From: Eutreptiella sp. 'Long Island Sound 2002'
Taxonomy: Eukaryota; Euglenozoa; Euglenophyceae; Eutreptiales; Eutreptiaceae
DNA: 64,000 bases
Reading direction: 5' to 3'
NCBI GenBank assembly: GCA_964036045.1
Contig: OZ038378.1
Location: 60,623,408-60,687,407 of the forward strand
Part shown: piece after piece, positions 33,481 to 44,014 of the stretch
Position numbering within the stretch: the first letter of the stretch is position 1
Layout: each line of letters begins with the position of its first letter
Notes under the pieces: model-generated
The model's input: only the letters and a program-made list of their open reading frames with translations
The model's database searches: none
What the model was told of the DNA's origin: nothing
Program-made: the position numbers and the translations under genes

Positions 33481-33966
33481 AGGTGCTCTAACTGCGTTCT
33501 AACTCTGTTCTAACTGTGCTCTAACTCTTTGACCCCCCCCCCAAAAACCACCCCCATGATGCGGGTTATGTGGGGAAAGAAAGGGGATGGGGGGTTTTTG
33601 AGGGTGCTGAATCCATTTTTTTAGGTGGTTTGCCCCAAAATTGAGGGTAGGTGGGTGTTCCAGAAATTGCGTTCTAACTAGGGGTTCCGCACCACGCCCT
33701 AGAACGCTGCATCCCATAAGACGCATTGTAACTACGAAGCCAAGAGACATTCGCCAACTTGCTTCGGAATGCAGCCAAATCATGGCGGGTGTCTATTATG
33801 TTGTTACACTGGCTACCCAGGGATTTTTTCCTCCTTTTTGGTGTAAATGTAAACTTTTTACCCTAAAAACCCCCGGGTTTCATGCCCCTCTCGTGCTGAA
33901 AACACTCCTACACGGTACAAAAGTCCCAAAGTTGGCTTCCCGGGCCTGGGCTCGCGCAAATTCACA

Positions 33967-34005
33967 AGTTGGCGCGCCAACTTGCGACTTGGCGCGCGCC
34001 AAATG
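33967..34005. repeat. Element B palindrome array 1
   Basis: AAGTTGGCGCGCCAACTTG and CTTGGCGCGCGCCAA lie beyond the transposase 3' end. Confidence 0.85.
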
Positions 34006-34186
34006 TCCCCCCATTGATCAAACCATCGACTTGCATACCATTGTTGTCACTGGAAATTCCGTCCCTCACCTGCCCTTGCACACTTGGCACGAAGAAAGCA
34101 TTGTTCCATCTTTTTTTGATTAATGTGCAAAAGACTGCTAATGCGCAAGAAGCTGTCAAATCAATCATATAAATCATATATAGAGG

Positions 34187-36002
34187 TCACATGCCTTGTT
34201 CAGCCTGGACGAAGACCCCCTTATTCTCTATGTACCCCCTTTGCTTCGTCCACGACGACTCCCAAACCGAAAATTTTTTATTATATAACCCCCAGTCCAG
34301 ATTATCTGAGCGGATCACTTCCCCCCACCCCTTCCGCGTGCGATCCCCCTTGCCCCCCTTCACCCGCACTCTGGCCCCCCGCAGTCTGGACACCCGGCCG
34401 CCTTTACTTCCACCTCGAAAGCTGCGCTTTGAGATTTCACATTTCAGGGCTTTGTGCCGCCCCTCTCCTTTGAAGGCGGCAAAAATGGCAATGTGCCCCC
34501 ACCTGCGGGCCCATCCCAACAGGTGGTCAATCCACAGATGGGCCCACAGGGTGACGTTCATTTCACAGGCCTTATGGGCCTCCCCCATTTTTTTCAATTC
34601 TGTTCGCAGAATTTTCATGTCGGGCAACTGCAATGGTCCGGATTTCCAGACGACATCGCTTGTTGCCAACAGGGATTTTCCCCATTGCCGGAAGGCGTCC
34701 GTCCAGGACACCTGGACCCCCCCCATGTCAACGACATGCTGCAGGAGGCCCTCCCCCTCCAAATGGTCACACATGGTGTCCCATCCCTCACTCTTCACCC
34801 ACTCGGCAGCCGCCGTCTGCTCGATTTTCAGGGGCACCTTCTTCTTATCCTTCCTCTCCTCTTCCAACGCCACCCCGGTGGCGGTCCGTGCCTGGATCCG
34901 AATGGGATCCAGGAACCATTGCACCCACCTCACGGCCTTTCCCCTTTTCCACCGATGCACCGTGTGGAGGCTGTTCACAAGGGCTGAAAGCCCATTGTGC
35001 ACTTGCCGGTGCACACCATGCAGCCCATAGTCGGGGGGCCGCTGGGCGGGGCGCACGATCGGGCAGATCATCCCCGCCCACAGCCACTCCTCGACAATCA
35101 CCCCCATCCCGCAACCAAATTCGTGCAGAATGGTTGCCCGATTTTTCCCACACAGCCAACAAACGGTGGTTGCGGGGTTTTTGGCCGTGAAGGAGGAGCA
35201 ACCCCCCAAAATGACCTGCGCCTTGGTGTGTGCTATAAAAAAACAAATCACCTTACGCAGGTAACCCCCTTTATCGGGGATTTGCTGCTGCGCCACCTCG
35301 GTGAGGTCCGCGTTCAGGTCATAGACCTCGGCCAATTGGGAAATGATGGCCTTCTTCTCGGATCCGCGCAGCAAGATCCAAGAGCCCAAGGGCATATGAC
35401 TCCCCAGGTCTCCAACGGCAAAATGCACGAAGGAGGCCTGCGAGAGCTTTGTCCCGTCGAAGGAGATGCCCACCCACACGTTGTCCGTCAGGAACGTGGG
35501 GCCGTCACGGTGCCACATCACCTATGCCGGAAAACAGGCCGTGTGTAACGGGTCACCGTGAACGGTCGCCGGGAAACGCTTTGGTGCAGGGTGAATATAC
35601 CTGCAGTTTCTGCCACAGATTGCATGCGGCCCCAAAAATGTCATCGTCCTCGTCCGTCTGAAAATGGACCTCCGTGACACGGGGGGCGGACAATGCCTTT
35701 CGCACCTGCATCAGGGTTCCCCATGGGCACTTCCATTGGCTGTGTGCCCGGCTGTACTGCAGTTTGCGGAAGCTGTCGCCATTTTTGCGGCGCTCCCACA
35801 GAATGGCCGCGGCCAACAGCTCCAAATCGGGGGTGGGGGGTTTGCTCTCCCCGCAAACGAGGTGGATGCGGCGGCGGCCGGGTTTGACGTGTACTTCCTA
35901 ATGTGGCCCCAGAATCTCCCCCACGACTTCGCGAAGGCGTGCCAGCCGCGCGCGCCTGTCGCGGTAGTTTGAGGGCGCCAGCTGCTCAAAGGGCCGCTGC
36001 AT
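34187..36002 (-). pseudogene. Element B transposase, two exons, RAG1/Transib/CMC-type
   Basis: Exon 1 (36002-35601, 134 codons) starts MQRPFEQLAPSNYRDRRARL; a GT-AG intron of 79 bases follows; exon 2 runs 35521-34187. Exon 1 aligns well with the element C transposase N-terminus (RARLARLREVVGEIL versus RVQELQEVVSKEL) but has one in-frame TAG. First Asp: VGISFDGTKLSQASF. TTVCWLCGKN gives CxxC, PPDYGLHGVH is shared with C, LWAHLWIDH gives Hx4H, and FKGEGRHKALK holds the Glu, 20 positions after the last His. The second acidic site, DGKAQV in element C, is HTKAQV here. The transposase may be inactive. Confidence 0.75.
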
Positions 36003-36111
36003 GGTGCACAAACAAAGACCTGCGGCACGTGAGGACGTGGCAGGCGGGTTAGATCATGCAACGGAACGTTGTTGCACGTTCGCACACAGATGGCACACAG
36101 TTGGCAGGCAG

Positions 36112-36298
36112 TTGGCGCGCGCCAATTCAGGATTTGGCGCGCGCCAACTCGTCAGTTGGCGCGCGCCAAGTCCTGAGTTGGCGCGCGCCAAGTGGCAAGT
36201 TGGCGCGCCAACTTCCCATTTGGCGCGCGCCAACTCCCCTGTTGGCGCACGCCAAATCAGGATTTGGCGCCCCAACTTACCACTTGGCGCGCGCCAAA
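36112..36298. repeat. Element B palindrome array 2
   Basis: Seven or more TTGGCGCGCGCCAA units with short variable spacers sit between ORF2 and the transposase, upstream of a CCGCAG splice acceptor and the transposase ATG. Confidence 0.9.
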
Positions 36299-36344
36299 AC
36301 CATGCCCAGCCGGTGCCTGCTCATTTCTTCGACCGCTTGCTGCC

Positions 36345-37585
36345 CTAACTCTGACTCCCCTCGCTCTCTTCCGCCCGCCTGCGCTTGGGGTCAAGCAGGT
36401 GCGAAACCGGGTGCTTGTCCAGCAGGCCCTTCAGCTCCGTGAGGGTGGCCTCTTTAACCCCCATGTTGATGGCCACATGGCGTTGGGCGCTGAGTGCAGA
36501 GTGCAACTCCACCGCCGCCGCCTGCAGGTACAGCACATGCTGCCCTTGGTCGGGGTCTGCACTACCCTCTGCCCCCCCCCCAACTGCACGCACCTGCGCC
36601 GTGGCGGTCACCTGCTGCTGCAACTCCCCCCTCTGCTTTTCCCACCCCTTCTCCCGCCGCTCCCACAAGGCGCGCTCACCGGTGAGCGCGTCCTGTGCCG
36701 TCTTGCGGGCGGCCTCCGCCGCCTTCAGCTGCTCGCGCAGCAGCTTGTTCTCCGCCTCCAGGCGGAGAATCTCCGCCTTCTCCCGTGCCCCCTCCCCGTC
36801 TCCCGCTGCCTGCGCTGCCTGTGCTGCCTCCCGGGGGGTGGTCGTGGGGCGAGGGCGCCTGGAGCCCCTAGCTTGCTGCTCCGTGCGGCCCTTGCTCTGC
36901 AGGGAGGGGTCCCCAGACACGTCAGATGCGGCCCTGCCCCCCTTCTCCCGCTTCGGCCCTTTCCCCACGAGCTGCTTCTGGAAGCGGAGCACAAACGCCT
37001 GCGTTGCCTCCTTCAAGTGGGGGGCGGGGGCAATGGCCCGCACGTCGCTCCACTCACACTGCTTCCACCTCTGCAGCTGTCCCAGAGCGTCAATGCTGCA
37101 GAGGAGGAGCCGGTTGTGCGTGGAGGGGGGGCGCACCTGCACAAAGGGCACAACGGAGACAACCCATGGTTGCACCCCCCCTTCCCCTGCACCACTGCCC
37201 AGAACGGGCACTCCACCACCCGGTTCTGTCCCGAACCCCGCCGAATCACCTGCGCCTGGAACAGGCGGCTGATGATCGTCCCCCCCCCATCGACGACGTC
37301 CACCGCCGTCGCCTCGGCGGACGTCAGCTTCAGGAACTTGTCGGGGCTGTGCAGGGCGTCCCCGAAGTCCGCCGGTTCCGGGACCGCCGGAACGTCCCAA
37401 TCCACCACCACGTCCACATCCACCTCCAACCCCTCCTGCTGCTCCTGCCGCTGCTCCTGCCGCTGTTCCTGCCGCTGCTCCTGCCGCTGCTCCTGCGGCT
37501 GCCCCTCCACCTCCTCCGCCCCGGCCGGCACGGGCACCGGACGCGGGTCCACTTCCAATTGAAAATTGGCGTAGTGGATGGGGAC
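36345..37585 (-). pseudogene. Element B ORF2, globular domain plus coiled coil
   Basis: The exon begins after GCGCATTTGCAG at 37585 (VPIHYANFQLEVDPRPVP). A QEQR tandem tract follows, then an ordered domain ending in VVECPFWAV. The frame shifts at a C7 run near 37180 and continues VQPWVVSVVPFVQVRPPSTHNRLLL. A classical coiled coil follows (EKAEILRLEAENKLLREQLKAAEAARKTAQ, about 36820-36700). The C-terminus is LDPKRRRAEESEGSQS with a nuclear-localisation-like KRRR. It matches element C ORF2 in layout. No known family is recognised. It could be a DNA-binding or accessory subunit. Confidence 0.6.
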
Positions 37586-37707
37586 CTGCAAATGCGCAAC
37601 AACACAAGCATAAAACAATGCACACAACGACACCACTGCAACAGCGAAGACAACTCGAAAACCAGCCACAGCACAACGTTTCCGATAAAACCCAACGAAT
37701 TAAATTC

Positions 37708-37910
37708 AGGCGCCAAAACGGCACTTGGCGTGCGCCAACTAGCTATTTGGCGCGCCAAAACTTGACTTGGCGCGCGCCAAAACTGGACTTGGCGCACGCC
37801 AACCGAACACTTGGCGCGCCCACCGGTGACTTGGCGCGCGCCAAGATGGAAGTTGGCGCGCGCCAACTGCGAAGTTGGCGCGCCAATCTGCTATTTGGCG
37901 CGCGCCAAAT
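37708..37910. repeat. Element B palindrome array 3, inside an intron
   Basis: Eight or more CTTGGCGCGCGCCAA units sit between the dioxygenase splice donor (37963) and the ORF2 acceptor (37586). These sites would join the two ORFs in phase. Confidence 0.9.
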
Positions 37911-37962
37911 TCGTGTCACGTGTGACAACATCGCATGCATGCAAGGCACCGCGCGGGCACAC

Positions 37963-40219
37963 CTTCTCGCTGCAGGAGCAGATGGTGCGGCGGGCCTTGT
38001 CCACGCGGACGAGGTCCAACATCTCGGCGTCCTGGGAGCTCAGGGGCGGGGTGAAGTGGGCCATGGCCATCCAGGCCATGCGGCCGGCCCCTGGCTCCCG
38101 CACGAACGCAGCGCCCAGTGCGGCGAACGAGTACACCACCGTGCCTGCCGTGCTGCGCACGCGGCAGAAGTCGGTGGCCTCGAGGGGGGGAAGCCACCAC
38201 CTGTGGATGTGCGGAGTGAGGCAGGCATCCGCTCTGGCCGCCTCGGCGGTGGGCCCCACGTGCGCGTGGTCGGTGGGGGTCAGAAACAGACCCGCAGACA
38301 CCCCCTCTTGCAGGAGGAGGACGTCCCCCATGTAGGGCACCGGGGGGTCCAACGGCTGCTCAGCCTGCGACACGAAGCAAACTGGCTGGGGGATCGCGTC
38401 GGGAGTGAGGAAGTCCTCCTCTGCCGGGGGGGGGGCGGCCGGCCTCTCCTCCGCTTCCGCCGGCGCCTCCGCATCCGCCGGCGCCTCCGCATCCGCCGGC
38501 GCCTCCGCATCCGCCGGCGCCTCCGCATCCGCTGGCGCCGCCGGCATCTCCTCCTCCTCCTGTGCCGCACTCTGTGGGGGGGGGGGCGGCATCCGCGTCA
38601 GCCGGCGCGGCCGGCCTCTCCTCTGCATCCGCCGGCGCCTCCGGCATGTCCACCTCGTGGGGGGCAGGCACGGGATCCTGGGGCCGGTACCTGTCCGGGT
38701 CGGACCCATACGGGAGGCACAGAGGGGACCCGACTGCAGCCCCCTCGGCCAGAAGCTCGGAGGGCATCACCGGAACACTGTTCATCAGCTCCGTTACACT
38801 CTCCGGCTCTACGGTCAGCATGCGCGACCGGTAGCCGACGGGTGCAAACGGGATGAACAGTGCCCGGCCAGGCCCGCCCGCACCGCGGTGGATCACCGTC
38901 CCGCGGAGGAGCGTCACGCTGCGAAGCGGTTGGATAACAATATCCCACCGATGCGCAGCGTGATAGCCCCCCTGCGTGCCCGGGCACACCTGGAGGGACT
39001 TGGACGGGGGAGAGGTGGTGAGGGGGATGAACACGACCATGCACTGCACTGACTGTTTCACAGACAGTGCAAAATCGCGGTGGGGGATCTGGAAACCCTT
39101 CCAGGGTTCTTCCTCCCACCGCTCGATGATCTTGGGGCACAAGGCCTCAAGTCCCTGCAGCGGTGGGAGGGAGAACCCCAGCAGGGCCAGAACAGCCTGC
39201 CAGAGGTCGTCCGGGAGCCAGTGGGGGACGCTGGAGACCGTCGTCTGATAGCGCCCCCCACCTTCCCCGGGGGCCTGGAGGTCCACCTCCTCGAGCATCG
39301 ACGGGTTGAGTTCCACCGTGGCGAGCTCCGCCAGTCTGGCCCACAGATCCTCGGGGATGATGCGGTCATACTGGCGGTAGCCCGCCGCGGCAAAACCCTC
39401 CTCCGTGACGATGGGGGGGTTGGGGATGTCGTGGTTGGCGACGGGGTAGGAGTTGTGGAAGGAGGGGTGGGGGCAACCCATGCCAAGCATGGTGAGGGGG
39501 GCGTCGGTGCTGTAGAGGGTGGGGTGGGTGATGTTCGGGATGTGGGTGCGCAGGCGACGGTTGGTGGAGAACTCTGTGGGAGCTACTGCATCCCACGCCT
39601 GCACCTTCACCGACTGGTACCGCACGACGGCGTCAGTGGCCGTGCGGTGCGTCCAGCCACTTTTTTTGACTGGATCCACCCACAGCCACTGCTCCTCGGG
39701 GTGGAGACCCTGAGGCGGCATCTCCTGCAGGTCGAGAACGTTAACGAACTCTTTTGACGCTGCAGCAGTGCACAGCTTCAGGGTCTTGTTGAAGGCCTCA
39801 AGGGTGACTTGAGAAAGCTTCAACTCGACCGCGAGCGTCGTGGGGTACCGACCCATCACGGCACAGCAGAATCTGCTAAGAACCCCCCTGGTCAGGGCGA
39901 AGTTAACACGGGTGGCGTCAATTCGCCAGACCAAGTGGGGATTGCCCGGCTGGTCCCACTTGCCGAAGAGGGCGGCCTCCAGGGGTTCGCGGAGGGGGGG
40001 GGGCTCGGGGAAGGATTCGGCGTCCGGGGAGGTGAGGGTGTAGGGGATGGGAAAATAGCCCCCGGGGAAGTGCTCGGAGCCGACGTTGGCGATGTGGGCG
40101 TCGAGCACCGCCTGCACCTCGGGGTTAGGTGGTGCAGCGGGGGCTGGGGCTGGGGCAGACGTGGGGTCGGTGACTGTCACCTCCTTCCCCTTGCCCTTCT
40201 TGGGTTGCTTTGGAGGCAT
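37963..40219 (-). pseudogene. Element B 2-oxoglutarate/Fe(II) dioxygenase-like protein
   Basis: ATG at 40219 lies 15 bases after a CCCTTTCCCTTCTAG acceptor. The N-terminal region is about 330 residues. The catalytic fold is suggested by FQIPHRDFALSV (HxD), MVVFIPLTTSPPS, VCPGTQGGYH (phytanoyl-hydroxylase-like PGTxxG), and VTLLRGTVIHRGAGGPGRALF (distal His and Arg). Ala/Asp/Glu repeats (APADAE) follow. A G13 run near 38575-38587 shifts the frame, and the protein continues to a Cys-rich end (TICSCSEK) at a GT donor. Substrate is unknown. TET/JBP-like action on modified bases or a PhyH-like role are the main alternatives. Confidence 0.65.
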
Positions 40220-40289
40220 GATAACGTGAAATGCCTAGAAGGGAAAGGGAATGCATAAAGGGTGCAAGAGAAGAGGAAGAATGGGGCAC

Positions 40290-40432
40290 TTGGCGCGCGC
40301 CAAAACCGGAGTTGGCGCGCGCCAACTCAAGAGTTGGCGCGCCAACTTGGCGCGCCAACTTGGCAGTTGGCGCGCCAACTCTTGAGTTGGCGCGCGCCAA
40401 CTGCCAAGTTGGCGCGCCAACTTTGACTTGGC
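40290..40432. repeat. Element B palindrome array 4
   Basis: Six TTGGCGCGCGCCAA or TTGGCGCGCCAA units lie upstream (minus strand) of the dioxygenase gene, just before its leader acceptor site. Confidence 0.9.
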
Positions 40433-40648
40433 TTCCAAAAAGTTGGCTTCGACCCAAAAAACCCACATATTGCATCATAACAACAAAGCAACGCAACCAA
40501 AAGCTGTAAAATATCAATAGTTCCTCACGTTTCATGCACAAGGCGTAGCAACAACACAGTGCACAAGTACAAGCAAGTTGAATGCTCTCGACATGGAGTT
40601 GACTAGGAGTTGGCGAATGTACAGTATCTGGGGTTGGCTTCGTAGTTA

Positions 40649-40740
40649 CAATGATTGGAACAACTATGCAGGTCCGCAGCTTCACAGGTCAATGATTGGA
40701 ACAACTACGCATGTCCGCAGGTTCCGCAGGTCCGCAGGTC
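40649..40740. repeat. Short tandem repeat at the right edge of element B
   Basis: CAATGATTGGAACAACTA occurs twice (40649 and 40691), followed by several GGTCCGCAG units. Confidence 0.6.
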
Positions 40741-40783
40741 CCGCACCGAACCAAGATTGCTATTCTTTTGCCAATAGGAAAGT

Positions 40784-42115
40784 ATGCGATGGAAACGTGG
40801 CCCCCTCCGTGCAAGGAAGTGTGCTACCCAAATCGGTGTGGATGAAGCTAGGCGTGGCCAATGCGTCCTCGAAGGAGCGCGTAGCCCCCTAGAGGTCTGG
40901 GAATACATGATTGACCCCGTTCTCCACCTGATGGAAAAGGCAATCATCAAAAAGGGCAAACGGCACCTCACCGGGTACGTGCCCAACTACTTTTGCTTGC
41001 GGCTGGCTCTGGGGATCGTGAATCCCACCCGGATTGATGACATCCCGGACCCCGATGCCGCCGCCTACAACCCCCGTCTTAGTCGGCTGCTGTCGCGCCA
41101 CAAGTTCTGGGAACTACACCGCTACGCGCGACCCAATGTGGTCAAACTAGTGGCCAAATGCAGCAAACACTGGGCTGCAGCATGGATCATGGAGGCTTTT
41201 GTGGCCGGTGACGAGGGCATAGCCCCACACAAGGGGAAGGGGCCAATGCGGATGTACATCCCTTGCAAACTCCATGCGACGGGGGTAAAGCTATACGTCT
41301 TGGCCGACGCCACAACCCCCTCTGTACTAGATATGTACATCTACAAGGGCAAGTGCAGGCTGCGGGGTGCCCGCCGGTACAAGTGCATTGGTCGTTTCCC
41401 GGCCAGCGAAATTACAAATTGCTGGGCTGACCAGTTGCCACGGGACACAACACTAGTTTGCGATAGCCACAAAACGGCGGGTGGCCTAGCAAGCCGGCAG
41501 GTACCATTTCTCGTTTTGGTACCCAAAAATACCAAAGGCGTGCCGGCGGCGGCACAACGACTTAAGGAGGGAGCGTATCGTGTGGGCCACACGAAGGCTG
41601 GGTACTCCTTGTATGCATTCAAAAGCCCAAAGGTGGGTAGCAAGGCGGGCAAGGTGGTGCCAATGCTCACGAACTGCGAGGTGGTCGGAGAATACACCAC
41701 CCATAAGCGTGGTTATGAACTGCCAACGGTAGTGCAAGTGTACCGTCAGGCATCAAATGGTGTGGACGTTTGCAACCAGCTGGCACTACAGCTGCGCGAG
41801 ACCAATCGCATCGGAACATGGAGTGCTGCAGTGCGCGCCCTGGTCATGCGCTATGCTGCGGTGAACGCCTACACGGCTTCCAATGTGCTGGGTGTGCGCC
41901 AGCCCAGCCTGACACTTGGTGAGTTTCAATGGCTCACCATCAAGGCCGTGTTTCCGGACATTGAGCGGCCACTCGGAGGCGTGGTGCACGTGCCGGTGCA
42001 GTGCAACAAGGTGCGCATGCGGTGCAAACAGTGCGGCGGCGAGACAAACTGGATGTGCAGTGGGTGCGGCGACCCTCTCCACGTGAAATGCTTCGGCGTG
42101 TACCACAACGTGTAG
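40784..42115 (+). CDS. piggyBac-type transposase with C-terminal cysteine-rich domain
   Basis: The 443-codon frame reads as a DDE_Tnp_1_7 protein. NPRLSRLLSRHKFWELHRYARPN is the usual N-terminal core. The three acidic positions are in VAGDEGIAPHKGKG, TLVCDSHKTAGG and QASNGVDVCNQLAL. The C-terminus MRCKQCGGETNWMCSGC...HVKC is a piggyBac-style zinc-binding domain that helps bind the transposon ends. The catalytic domain looks complete. The exact start is uncertain because a neighbouring frame also runs across 40700-40890. Confidence 0.85.
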   Translation: MRWKRGPLRARKCATQIGVDEARRGQCVLEGARSPLEVWEYMIDPVLHLMEKAIIKKGKRHLTGYVPNYFCLRLALGIVNPTRIDDIPDPDAAAYNPRLSRLLSRHKFWELHRYARPNVVKLVAKCSKHWAAAWIMEAFVAGDEGIAPHKGKGPMRMYIPCKLHATGVKLYVLADATTPSVLDMYIYKGKCRLRGARRYKCIGRFPASEITNCWADQLPRDTTLVCDSHKTAGGLASRQVPFLVLVPKNTKGVPAAAQRLKEGAYRVGHTKAGYSLYAFKSPKVGSKAGKVVPMLTNCEVVGEYTTHKRGYELPTVVQVYRQASNGVDVCNQLALQLRETNRIGTWSAAVRALVMRYAAVNAYTASNVLGVRQPSLTLGEFQWLTIKAVFPDIERPLGGVVHVPVQCNKVRMRCKQCGGETNWMCSGCGDPLHVKCFGVYHNV

Positions 42116-42261
42116 CCGCGGACATGCAGGTTAGTGGTCATAGGCCGTCCGGGGAAGTACCCGGTCGGGAAGCTCCCACTGACGTTGGCCCCTGCAAGAG
42201 CTAACGACCGATGTTGCTGCCAGCCCTCGAAGGCTCTGGCTGGGGATGCAACCGCAACACC

Positions 42262-42610
42262 ATGGTATGTCGATAGCAAATGGGTACATGGGAACATGTG
42301 TTACCGCTTTTTGTACCCGGGTACACGGTGTTGTTCCCCACATGTTCTGACAATGTTCTAAACGTTCCGTTATGTTGTATTTTACCCGGTACAAATAGTG
42401 TTCCCACATATCTTTGTTTAGAACGTCCCAGACCTTGGGGACGTTCTAAACGTTCAGGTACACTATTTGTTACCGGGTACAATATGCGGGTACATACCGC
42501 AAATTTTTCCCGGACGTCCCCAACGTTTGACGCTCCCAACAAATCACAGCGTTTTTTTTTGTTCCCACGTGGGTATATGTGGGTACCGGTGTACCCTACG
42601 TACCCGGTAG
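42262..42610. repeat. GTACCCGGGTAC / GTTACCGGTAAC palindrome array (element E type)
   Basis: Many palindromes occur: TGTACCCGGGTACA, GTACCGGTGTACC, GTTCTAAACGTTC. An inverted pair (TTTACCCGGTACAAATAGTG and its near complement at 42450-42475) is also present. It lies between the piggyBac stop and the Ulp1 exon, whose acceptor TACCCGGTAG is the last array unit. Related units occur at 28300-28520, 28855-28900 and 30428-30480. Confidence 0.75.
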
Positions 42611-43010
42611 CCAAAGAGATATCAAGATCCTGTCCAAGTGCATGCAGAGAGTTGAATCCGGCGAAAGACTGGCCAACATGAGTTGGTGCCGCCGCCACAT
42701 TTTGGTGGTTACTTCCGCTGACAACGCAGGGTTGCATTGGTTTGTGTGTACCTTCGATTGTGGTGTCCAATTGGACCTTTTCACTATTCTGGTTGGGGAA
42801 CCCCTAAGCTCCACTCATTTGAACCGTCTTTTCTTGTTTGCCTTGGAGAAACTTTCGCTAACCACCAAGCACCACGCCTTGGAATTCCAAACGGACGGTT
42901 AGTCTTGTGGTTTTCAAAGGTTCAACATCGCTAAACTGGTGGTGGAGCACCGGGGTACTTTTTCCAGTTCGGCCCTCGTCCCAATAGGTGCCGGTTTTGT
43001 GGACTATGTG
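42611..43010 (+). pseudogene. Ulp1-like (C48) cysteine protease exon with one stop
   Basis: HILVVTSADNAGLHWFVCTF supplies the catalytic His region, and ALEFQTDG-stop-SCGFQRF supplies the Gln and Cys region (Ulp1 proteases read QxDGxxCG). The stop is TAG at 42900, where Trp or another residue is expected. The exon is bounded by CCGGTAG and a GTAAGC donor, with its phase-0 end at 43010. Ulp1-like proteases are frequent passengers of eukaryotic DNA transposons. The remaining exons were not found. Confidence 0.55.
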
Positions 43011-43025
43011 GTAAGCATTGTTTAT

Positions 43026-43130
43026 TATGAAAACGGTCTATTGACCCGTTTTCCTCAATGAAAACGGGCTGCAAAAGGTGCGTAAAAACGGGTTATTATA
43101 GCTCGTTTTATTTGGCTGAAACAGGTTAAC
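43026..43130. repeat. AACCCGTTTT inverted-repeat cluster, left copy (element F)
   Basis: ACCCGTTTTCCTCAATGAAAACGGGC, followed by AAAACGGGTTATTATAGC and TTTTATTTGGCTGAAACAGGTTAAC. The same blocks occur inverted at 51013-51150. It lies in the putative intron after the Ulp1 exon. Confidence 0.7.
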
Positions 43131-43747
43131 GAGACCGACGTTAGGTTCTTGGGACACTTGTGCGAACCTCCCGGCGACCTGTGCAGGTTCCAGTTCACAC
43201 ATGGAGGAGACGCAAGGCAAATAAACGTACCGCATGTGAAATGTTGGATGACATGATAAAAAACCCTACCACCGGCATGGGGAAAAACGCCTCCATTGTA
43301 CATACACTATACAGGATAGTTTCGAGTGATCACCTTTGATTAGTGTTTACAATCATATAGTATAATGATAGTTTGTTTTGATTTCTCCTTCGAATCCGAG
43401 TGTACATTATTAATAATAGTGTATAATAATTATGATCTACTCCTTGGGGCAACAAGGGCCACGCATGGAGCCATCTTTGGCACCCGCGCCCATGCAAGCT
43501 TCATGGTATGGAGCATTACGCCCAAAGGACGCCGCACATTGATCTCTCGGGAGCACTTATGACAAATGAACTCGGATGCCACTTGCCTAACCGCAGGCGG
43601 ACACTTTGGTCGCCGCATCTTTTGTAGGGCATCGGCATATCCGAGAGATCTTGGGAAATGGGAGCATTACCTGCGCTGGGAGGTGCAGCCCAAGCAACAT
43701 CCCCATACTCTTGGCGACTATCCTCCAAAGAGCGCTTCAGGGACACC
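43131..43747. other. Unassigned region left of element C
   Basis: No supported gene; ORFs are short. It may belong to the intron or element interrupted by element C. Confidence 0.35.
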
Positions 43748-44014
43748 TGTACCCTTCGTGAACCGGCCGTTTGAATCGGAGATTCACGGTACCGTGAATT
43801 TCCCCCAATTTTGCTGTGTTTTGCTCGTAACTTGGTGCTATCGTGTGCTTTTGTCGTGCTACCTTCGCCCAAAGTAAGATGCAACAAATAGGTGCAATTT
43901 AGAGGTTTAAAGTCCCCGCATGGTTTAACAGATTTTGTGAGATTCACGTGAATGTGAGATTCACGCACCTAAATTCACGCAAAAATTCACGCTAGATTCA
44001 CAGATTCACAGTAT

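Larger units (their letters stand above)
30891..33718 (+). mobile_element. Element A: 2.8-kb DDE transposon with 38-bp perfect inverted ends
   Basis: The ends are a perfect 38-bp inverted repeat, beginning TATGGGATGCAGCGTTC at 30891 and ending with its complement at 33718. Inside are one transposase gene and palindrome arrays near both ends. Clear target-site duplication is not visible (GGGAC left, AGACG right). It is adjacent to element B, five bases away. Confidence 0.85.
33724..40653 (-). mobile_element. Element B: about 6.9-kb transposon with dioxygenase, ORF2 and transposase
   Basis: The inverted ends share CATTGTAACTACGAAGCC (left 33724, right complement ending 40653), followed by a second matching block ATTCGCCAAC. 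All three genes read on the minus strand in the order dioxygenase, ORF2, transposase, separated by four arrays of TTGGCGCGCGCCAA. Size and gene order match element C. Target-site duplication is not resolved. Confidence 0.85.

Noticed and set aside
34191-35030. Plus-strand ORFs across the element B transposase
   Set aside because: Antisense shadows; the minus strand carries the catalytic motifs and a phase-consistent intron.
36192-37562. 456-codon plus-strand ORF
   Set aside because: Antisense shadow of element B ORF2; Cys/Leu/Arg-rich composition, starts inside the palindrome array, no domain.
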